NCBI GenBank assembly: GCA_015680905.1
Contig: CM027377.1
Span: 41,254,501 to 41,318,500 of the forward strand
Source of the DNA: Coptis chinensis
Taxonomy: Eukaryota > Streptophyta > Magnoliopsida > Ranunculales > Ranunculaceae
DNA length: 64,000 nt
Direction of reading: 5' to 3'
In this document: in pieces, positions 56,930-64,000 of the stretch
Numbering within the stretch: the stretch's first letter is position 1
Layout of the letters: each line of letters opens with the position of its first letter
Notes under the pieces: generated by a model
What the model was told of the DNA's origin: nothing
Database searches by the model: none
Seen by the model: only the letters and a program-made list of their open reading frames with translations
Position numbers and translations under genes: made by a program

Positions 56930-58055
56930 TTTTTTTGGTATTTAAGTAATCAAAGTCAACCAACAAGAGCTTAACCAACTCATCTGTTTCAGGTAGCCAT
57001 GTAAGCTTCCATTTTGTCGTCTTAACAGAGCCCTCCAGGTGCAACAGTCCTGTCAACTGTGTGACAGTTCCATCATTGTCCTTCCCGATTTCATTGATTA
57101 CAACATTTCCCCAATCCATCAACATAATTTCCTCGCCGACTGAGATAGCAGACGCATCAGCATAATCTAGCCACATTCTTCTTGTGTACGTTGTTGCTTT
57201 TGATCCAGCCCCTTCAAATTTCTTGTGTCTTGGAATGATGCGCACAAATGGTTTTTCAGGACCATTGATCAGAGTCAATAACACACGCTTTTGTTCAAGA
57301 ACCGCAGTATGCCTGGCACAAACTGGATCAATTAGCTTCTTATTTATGGTCCACAGCTTGTCCCACTCCATCAGATTGAGATTCTTTGAAGCTCTCTAGA
57401 AAAGATAGAAAAATAAAAAAAATAAATGGAGGAAGTTAAATTCAATTCAGGAAGATAAATGATGTAAGAATATCCAAGCTAAAGAAAGCAAAAGTTCTGA
57501 GGGAACAGTTTTGAAAGGTAAAGAAATTTACATACAGGCATACAACATAGCTGTACAGTACATCATAATCTTATCCAATTGGCTTATGAGAGAGAGAGAG
57601 AGATAGAGAGGAGGGGGAATTGAATAGGACAAGATTTTAGTTGAAAAGCGTCTCACCTGTTCCAGAATGAACTGTACTAAAGCCTCGATCTTCAGACCTC
57701 TACGTACTATACCTTGCACAGTTGGAAAACGAGGATCATCCCATCCATCAACTTTTCTGTTCTGTACAAACCAAAGAAGCTTCACCATATTCAACCGGCT
57801 AAACTCATAAAGTTGGACTTTTCGCAGTCCCATGTCCTCGAGAATTCTCTGATACTGTGCATTCCTATCATGATACTCACTCGACCGAAGGGCATGAGTT
57901 ATACCTTCAATAGCATCAACGAATGGACATGCAAAGTCGTAAGCTGGATAGACTTTATACATTGACCCGGTACGATGGTGAGGATCCGAGTTGTAACGGT
58001 AATACACTGGATCTCTAAGTGTCTTATTTGGATCCTACATGTCCAGCTTACCACG
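56930..58055 (-). pseudogene. Glutamyl-tRNA synthetase (cytosolic type) gene fragment
   Basis: Charges tRNA-Glu with glutamate. The first exon on the minus strand (58055-57656) reads GKLDM, a TAG stop, [53 protein letters not shown] and [15 protein letters not shown]. The catalytic SRLNM is followed directly by KLLWFVQN: about seven residues of the KMSKS-like loop region are missing. A GTGAGA donor (57655) and a TTTTCTAG acceptor (57397) bound an intron. The next exon (57396-56930) reads ASKNLNLMEWDKLWTINKK, RHKKFEGAGSKA, WLDYADASAISVGEE and LTGLLHLEGSVKTTKWKLTW of the anticodon-binding region. Introns kept, so a DNA-level copy. Confidence 0.92.
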
Positions 58056-58592
58056 AAAAATGATGATCTAGACTAGTAAAGACTATGTATACCTATTCAC
58101 ATAAATAACTTATATCAGTTTTTATTATTAACCATGTGCCTGATCGTTACAAGGGTTGGTTATATTAGTGCTACTACTTAAACAACTGTTGTAAAATTTT
58201 TTACTGAATCTAACAGTTTCTTGTAGGAAACAAACCTATTATTGTTGACTGTTGTTGTTTGTTTTTTCTTTCTACATACATTGTGGTTATTATGTTATAA
58301 TAGTGTAACTACTTAAACATTCTATAATAGCTTGAGCTCAAGTTTTTACCGTCCCACCAGAGTGCTGCACATATAGATCTTCTTAGAGCAAGAGTGGGTA
58401 TACACTAAAAAGGATTAATAGGAATTGAAATAAGGCTTAATATTATAAGTGCAAACGTCCTAATTCTAGAGAAGTATTACAGTCTCAGACAAATATGTTC
58501 TATTATAGTCATTATAACTTAGAACTGATTTGATTTTGTGTATGTGGTGGTTTTGCCAGAATTAATTATTGGGGACAAACAGACAGACAGGT

Positions 58593-58632
<40 letters not shown>

Positions 58633-59400
58633 GGATAGTCAATATTGAGAAATTTGAAGAAAGTGGTACAGGGGAACATTTTTCATCAATTAAACATAAA
58701 TTTTGAAGTGCCATTCATGAGGAGAGTGCCTGACATAAATTTTATTTCATAAAACATAGAGAAGCTGTACTTGAAAAACTATGAAGTGTCTAAGGCATTA
58801 CTTCTGTCAACAAGGTAATTAACTGGCAATCTACCTACTTGTTAAGAAACAGAAATTTGTTTTTCTGTCGAGCAAGAAAGATAAATTCGTTATTTGGTAA
58901 AACATAGTTGGTCTTTCTGGTTTTGACTTTGTTGAAAACTTGAACTATCGGAGTTGTTGAATATATATTAGGATTAAAAGAAAAGATACCCAAATCATTT
59001 TAAATGCTGATTGACCTTTTTTCTGTTCATTTTGATAGATTAATAGGAGACAAGAAGGGAGCTATGGAAGTGTTGTTCTGAATAATAGACCTTTAATTTC
59101 CTAAGCTTGATTGTATTCAACTGCTTCTTGTTTTGACTCTTGGTGGCTTTTGAGTGCTATCTATGTTTTGACTTTTGAGATATTGTCTACTCTGGTGTCT
59201 TTGTTCAGAAATGTGAAAACAAGGTTGTCACATTTTAGTAGTAGGATGATCGATCTTGCATTGCATTAGATTCTAACCGTGATCCATGTAAAAAACCATT
59301 TCGGTAGGATATTTCACTTCCGAAACTTGAGTTTAATCTTGGATGGTTAGTGAGATGCTGCTGAGCCTCAATAAACCCATTTTTCTGGATTGAAGTTTCA
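58056..59400. other. No gene recognised
   Basis: AT-rich 1.3 kb with a (TG)n tract at 58594-58630. I see no supported coding region. Confidence 0.5.
58594..58630. repeat. (TG)n microsatellite
   Basis: About 18 TG units. Confidence 0.95.
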
Positions 59401-59428
59401 AGACTCTCTACTCAATTGGGAAAAGGTG

Positions 59429-59629
59429 CTAGAGCAGGGTTGTGCTTGAACCGCTATTCTGAGCCTCGTTTAAGCTACTTGTCGGCTTTCTCCATGAAGA
59501 AAATGATGACCCAATTTCAATAACATCAGGAATAGCAGGATACGAACTGGGCATATCGGGAACAAAAACTGGTCTTGTAAAACTCTCGTCGTAGAGTCTT
59601 TGACTTCTAGATATTCCCGTGCCACACAT
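59429..59629 (-). CDS. Unidentified coding-like fragment
   Basis: Minus-strand frame with protein-like composition: SQRLYDESFTRPVFVPDMPS, SYPAIPDVIEIGSSFSSWRK, ending STTLL and a stop. It lies 5' of the RPL5 copy in opposite orientation. It may be the 3' end of a captured host gene. I do not recognise it. Confidence 0.25.
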   Translation of the reverse strand: MCGTGISRSQRLYDESFTRPVFVPDMPSSYPAIPDVIEIGSSFSSWRKPTSSLNEAQNSGSSTTLL

Positions 59630-59782
59630 ATCAATCTATTGCCATGGTTTACTTTTTTTATTCGATAAGCCATAAGAAATTGGGAAATTTGGGTGTTCCT
59701 ACACTCAACTTGTAATCTTGGTTTTCTCTCACTCTCATTCTCTTCAGCGTGAGGAAGAAAAAGCATATCCAAAAACCCAACC

Positions 59783-60675
59783 ATGGTGTTCATCAAACCC
59801 ACAAAGTCGAGGGCTTACTTTAAGCGTTATCAAGTCAAGTTCAGGAGAAGGAAAGCTGGAAAGACGGATTACAGGGCTCATATCCGTCTTATCAACTAGG
59901 ACAAGAACAAGTACAGGACACCCAAATATCGTTTTGTTGTGCGGTTTACCAACAAAGATATAATTACTCAGATTGTATATGCTAGTATTGTTGGTGATAT
60001 GATACTTACATCAGCTTATGCCCATGAATTGCCCCGATATGGGCTTGATGTTAGTCTCACCAATTACTCTGTAGCTTACTGCACTGGCCTTCTCTTGGCT
60101 CGTCGTGTCCTGAAAACACTCAAGATGGATGAGGAGTAGGAGGGAAATGTTGAGGCAACTGGGGAAGATTTTTCTATTGAGCTCATTGATTCCAAGAGGC
60201 CTTTTCGTGCATTGCTTGATGTAGGCCTTATTAGAACAACAATTGGTGCACTTAAGGGTGCATTGGATGGTGGGCTTGACATTCCTCACAATGACAAGAG
60301 ATTTGCTGGATTTAAGAAAGAGGATAAGCAGTTAGATGCAAGGGTTCACCGAAAGTATGTCTATGGTGGCCATGTCGCTGCTTATATAAGGACGCTAATA
60401 GAGGATGAGCCAGAGAAGTACCAAACCCATTTCTCTGAGTATATCAAGAAAGGCATTGAAGCTGATGGCATAGAAGAACTGTCATTTAAAGGTACATCTT
60501 TGGTATTCGCGGCCGATCCAACAAAGAAAGAAATCGGAGAAAGAGGCTCCGAAGGCACACAAGAGGTTCAACTTGAAGAAGCTGACATATGATGAGAGGA
60601 GAAACAAGTTGATTACGCGATTGAATGCGCTAAACTCTACTGCAGGAGCAGATGATGATGAGAATGATGATTAGA
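59783..60675 (+). pseudogene. RPL5: 60S ribosomal protein L5 (uL18) processed pseudogene
   Basis: Large-subunit protein that binds 5S rRNA. Starts [20 protein letters not shown] and covers the whole protein without introns: [110 protein letters not shown]. Defects: TAG at 59897 and TAG at 60137; loss of about five residues after RTT; a frameshift and loss around 60500-60530. The normal C-terminus ([20 protein letters not shown]) is readable in another frame to a TGA/TAG at about 60673. Complete and intronless where plant RPL5 genes usually have introns, so a retrocopy. Confidence 0.93.
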
Positions 60676-62050
60676 GATAGTTCACCTGATCCATTATGCA
60701 TTTTTGTCGTTTTTGTTTTTTGTCAAAAGTTTCCCGTGGGACCTTTTCTCTTATGCTCTCTAGATTTGCTATGTTTTCAGTTATCTACTATTTTATAGTT
60801 TTGGATATTTACAACTTGAAAAAGTAGACTTTGAGGGATTTACTTTGAAGTGCGGTTATTGTTTTGTTTATCAATTGACCTATCTTATTGAAAAAACTTC
60901 TGGTAATTTGAGAAGTTATTGGGTAGAGTGATTAATAAGTAGGCATTGTTTGCAATGTCTGGTTGATCTTGGTTTTAAGAAAGGGGGGATGGAGCAATAC
61001 TTTTATTGTAGTTTACAGTAATACAAAGAAGCAAAGTAATATATCTTCTTTTACTGAAATGATCACCTTTAGAACTGATACAGAGACTGATAATGAGATT
61101 GGGTAGCCTCCTAAGTTTTGTTTCGATTTAAGAGTGTTTTGACTAAAGAAGAAGTTTGATCTTTTTTTGTATAAATTACCTTTTTGTTTTTCATTTACGG
61201 AAGTGGCATGCAAAAAGAGTATCTTGTTTCATTTGCGGTGATTATTTGTGTAGTATCTTGTTTTCAACTACTTAAAGTAGAATAACTGATGGGGTTTAAG
61301 GCCGATTATTGGGTATTGTCAACTACGTCATAATCCATGTGTTTGCTACATTATAATATTATTTATTTGTATTATTCAGTTTCTAGTAATGGAATTGCAT
61401 CTACATCTATTCTGTTTTGTCTAGAATATAGAATTTTAGATATGTTACAAGTAGTGATCGGTCTTGACTTTTTCCTTTTTCCTTTGGGCAGGTGAGAAAA
61501 AAAGGGCAAGGAATGGTTATCATCCTTGGTCTTTCGGGTCTTAGGTATGAAATAGCTACAAAACTTATAGTGAACATTTTGGTTTATAGAGTCGACACTA
61601 ATGAAGCATATGCTAAGCTTGGTAGATGACTAAGCACTGTTGGAGTGATAAACCTTTAATTATTGTCTTCGGTTTATGTCTTTCTTGTTATTTCTAAACT
61701 TTTCTTGTTATTTGTTTACGCAAAAAATAAATGCACAACGATAGCGTATTGTACATGCATGATTGATTCCGAAACTTCATAGTTTTTGCGATTTTGGCGC
61801 TAATAGGCGGAATATGGTACTACTGCGTATGTGTACTGTTGGATTTTGGACTTCCATCACACGAATTTTTTGTGTAGATATTTTGATACCTTTGTTTGTG
61901 TGATACCGAAATACTATAAATATGGATTGTTGTTTCTCTTATTTTTGGTAGTGATTAGAATTGGTTTATATAGCTTCCATGTGAAATGAAATTTCAGTTT
62001 AGATTCTCATTCATAGCTCTATGTGGTTTTAGTACACAAATTATTATTAT
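60676..62050. other. No gene recognised
   Basis: 1.4 kb, T-rich; begins with what may be the RPL5 3' UTR. A short stretch at 61495-61620 reads KKGQGMVIILGLSGLRYEIA but ends in stops. No function assigned. Confidence 0.45.
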
Positions 62051-62059
62051 TATTATATA

Positions 62060-62594
62060 TGCAACACTTTTTGCAACGACCATTTGCTATAAAAAAAAAA
62101 AAAACCCAAAAGTAATGTCTTGCCGCGGCCATTTCTTTGTCGCAAAAAAAACCAAAAGTAATGTCTTGTCGCGCCATTTGTAAAAAAAAAAAAAAAAACC
62201 AAAAGAATGTCTTGCCACGGCCATTTGCTGCAAAAAAGAAAAAAAAATAATGGCGGGAGAAACATTTATTGCCACGACTTGTGGCAATAAATACTTTTAG
62301 CCTTGTGGGCGCGTTCGGTGTGACAAAAAGAAATTAATTTATTTTGATAATTAAATTAATTCAAATAAAAAACAATGTCTTGCCACGACATGGTCGCGGC
62401 TAAATGTTCACTCTCTTGCAGCAATGGCAAAAGTCATGGCAACAAACTTCTTTCCACACCTTCTTTTACCTCGAGCGAGGCTAAAAGTTTTTTCGTGCCA
62501 AAACACATGTTGCCACGAATTTTGGGCTTTTTGCCACCACAACTGACCGTGGCAAAAAACCATATTTTTACTCAAAAAAAAAAAAAAAAAAACT
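62060..62594. repeat. CACTA right subterminal repeats and eroded tip
   Basis: Dense GCCACGGCC/GTGGCAA words with poly(A) runs. The end lacks the expected TAGTG and passes into a run of A (62575-62591). Confidence 0.7.
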
Positions 62595-64000
62595 GATTCA
62601 AAAGCACTAAGCTAGAATATAGGGAGAAAGCAAAACATGTGTGCATCAGACCATAATATAAGAAAGAACAACATAGTGACAGAGAAAGCAGCAACCTATC
62701 ACACTCACCTGAAAATTTGGAGGTCAGAGTGTAGCTACATCAACTGCAACAAATTGCCCAACATGTTTAGCAGTTAAAAATAGGGTCATCACCAGAGATA
62801 GAAAACTTAATGAGACAAAAATGACAATTCAATGTCATGGAAAAAGAAATTAACAAATTAAGAAGCAGAACATGAGATGTAATGTTGGTATAGCCCGGGA
62901 AGGTATGACTTATTACGATGTTGGAACACCAAAGAGAGCTAGAATGCCTAGTCATCCATTGAGGCAAAATTTATATGTCTTTGTTCTAATATCTAATACA
63001 ATTATTGTCACATGAAAAATTAAGACTGCCCTGAGTATATCATATGCTCGGATATTTTTCCATAGGTTAGGAATGAAACAGATTGAGATTAACCAATGTA
63101 ATTAATGAAACTTGGAACTGCCTTAGTCAAACACAAAACTTCAAGATCAAAGAACAGGCCAATAGGCCATCAACAAACCAATAGAACCAATACTATACAC
63201 ATTGAAATGCAAGAGCCTCTGTAAAATGTGATAAAGGGAAATTAGTGAAATTGGTCTTTACACTTCTAAAGTACTATTTGATAGAGAAGATTCGAAGCTA
63301 CTTATAACAAAAAGAAGATAGAAAGCATAAAGAAGTACTATTTGACGCAGGCGTTTGCATTCTTTATGTGTGGAAAATTGTTCTCCAATCATGTTTTAGC
63401 TTCTGTTTCTCTATCGGTGCCGTTCTCAATGATTATGAATTGCATTGTCATTAAGTACTAATGAGCTCTCTTGGGTAGAGTTCTCCATTTTGAGAGGAAC
63501 TGAATTATATGGTGGTCAAAAGAACACACATAACTCAATCACTAAATACAAACCCCACTAAAATTATAACCAAATTAACTAAAAAATCAGAAAAGAAATA
63601 AATATAAACAAAACTAAAATCGTAAATCATAGCATTTCCTCAAATATATAACAGAAGGCTAATACTTGCATACATATTTAAGATGTATTTTTCAAATGTC
63701 TACTGCTTTAGTTAGTCTTTGCAGCAGCTTCTTCTTCACAAACAGAATCCAACTTATAATATTAGCAGAAATGTTTCAGTTTTGTCTTCAAATCAAACTT
63801 TTCCCACTCGTTATACATATGACACTTTTCCCTGTAAATTCATAATTTATAAACAAAAGAAATGAAAATGAACTATTATACCTTTCAAAGTGGTAATTAT
63901 ACTTGTGGAGCACTTCATCTTTGATAAAAGTTTAGACAAAAGTTCAAAGTAGTAATTATAATTATCTAAAGCTACATAGAATATACTGTTGGGGCTATTG
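62595..64000. other. Flank right of the CACTA element, nothing recognised
   Basis: AT-rich non-coding sequence. Short frames on both strands have no protein-like features. Confidence 0.5.

Larger units (their letters stand above)
46564..62594 (+). mobile_element. Decayed CACTA (En/Spm) transposon carrying host gene fragments (~16 kb)
   Basis: The left tip is CACTACCAAAAAAGTGAC with subterminal TTGCCACGAC-type repeats (46600-46820). The same repeats in inverted sense crowd 62100-62540 (CTTGCCGCGGCCATT, TTGTCGCGCCATT, CTTGCCACGGCC, GTGGCAATAAATAC). Inside lie a TNP2-like transposase gene and a second En/Spm-type gene, both on the plus strand and both broken. The right tip GGCAAAAAACCATATTTTTACTC has no CACTA end, so it is eroded and the boundary is approximate. 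Fragments of LINEs, glutamyl-tRNA synthetase and RPL5 are internal. Confidence 0.85.

Noticed and set aside
59783-60675. Functional RPL5 gene
   Set aside because: Two in-frame TAG codons, a deletion and a frameshift.

Overview
The window is plant nuclear DNA, almost certainly from a eudicot with a repeat-rich genome. The evidence is GT-AG introns, Athila-type and Tat-type Ty3/gypsy LTR retrotransposons, a CACTA transposon with TNP2-type and En/Spm-type genes, plant L1-like LINE relics, and fragments of nuclear genes (NDUFV1, cytosolic glutamyl-tRNA synthetase, ribosomal protein L5, a PPR protein). I see no intact host gene. Every recognisable coding region is broken, captured or transposon-derived. 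The species cannot be named from the sequence.

Left part (1-2900): two spliced C-terminal exons of an unrecognised coiled-coil protein, a ~730 bp foldback (hairpin) element at 885-1611, and a worn element ending near 2889 with a Harbinger-like tip.

Middle part (2900-41553): one old LINE split into pieces by four separate LTR insertions, each with a matching 5-bp target-site duplication (TSD). (a) A 26.6 kb minus-strand Athila element, 3679-30245 (TSD ATAAG). It contains a complete 10.1 kb minus-strand Tat element, 11774-21916 (TSD GTGCA), and a 4.8 kb long-inverted-repeat element, 23296-28125, carrying captured gene pieces. (b) A solo LTR, 30357-31983 (TSD GCTAC). (c) A minus-strand non-autonomous LTR element, 32022-39602 (TSD AAGGC), which shows only a gag-like zinc-knuckle protein. 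(d) A solo LTR, 39979-41278 (TSD GAGAT). The LINE frame continues across all four sites and ends in a poly(A) tract near 41553. The order is LINE first, then Athila, then Tat inside Athila. This agrees with LTR divergence counted by eye: about 7% over the first ~175 bp of the Athila LTRs and about 5% over the 478-bp Tat LTRs.

Right part (41600-64000): an NDUFV1 (complex I 51 kDa subunit) pseudogene split by a fifth LTR insertion (41776-42586), AT-rich spacer with microsatellites, then a decayed CACTA transposon from 46564 to about 62590. That element holds a broken TNP2-like transposase gene, a second En/Spm-type gene with clear introns, LINE relics on both strands, an intron-retaining glutamyl-tRNA synthetase fragment and an intronless RPL5 pseudogene. 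The last 1.4 kb shows nothing I can name.

The points most worth following up are: the non-autonomous element at 32-39.6 kb, which shares its 3' region and a hairpin pair (with one compensatory base-pair change) with the Athila element; the antisense coiled-coil ORF with its own TATA box inside the Tat element; the long-inverted-repeat element with a PPR exon in both arms and an unidentified spliced ORF at its centre; and the foldback element at 0.9-1.6 kb.
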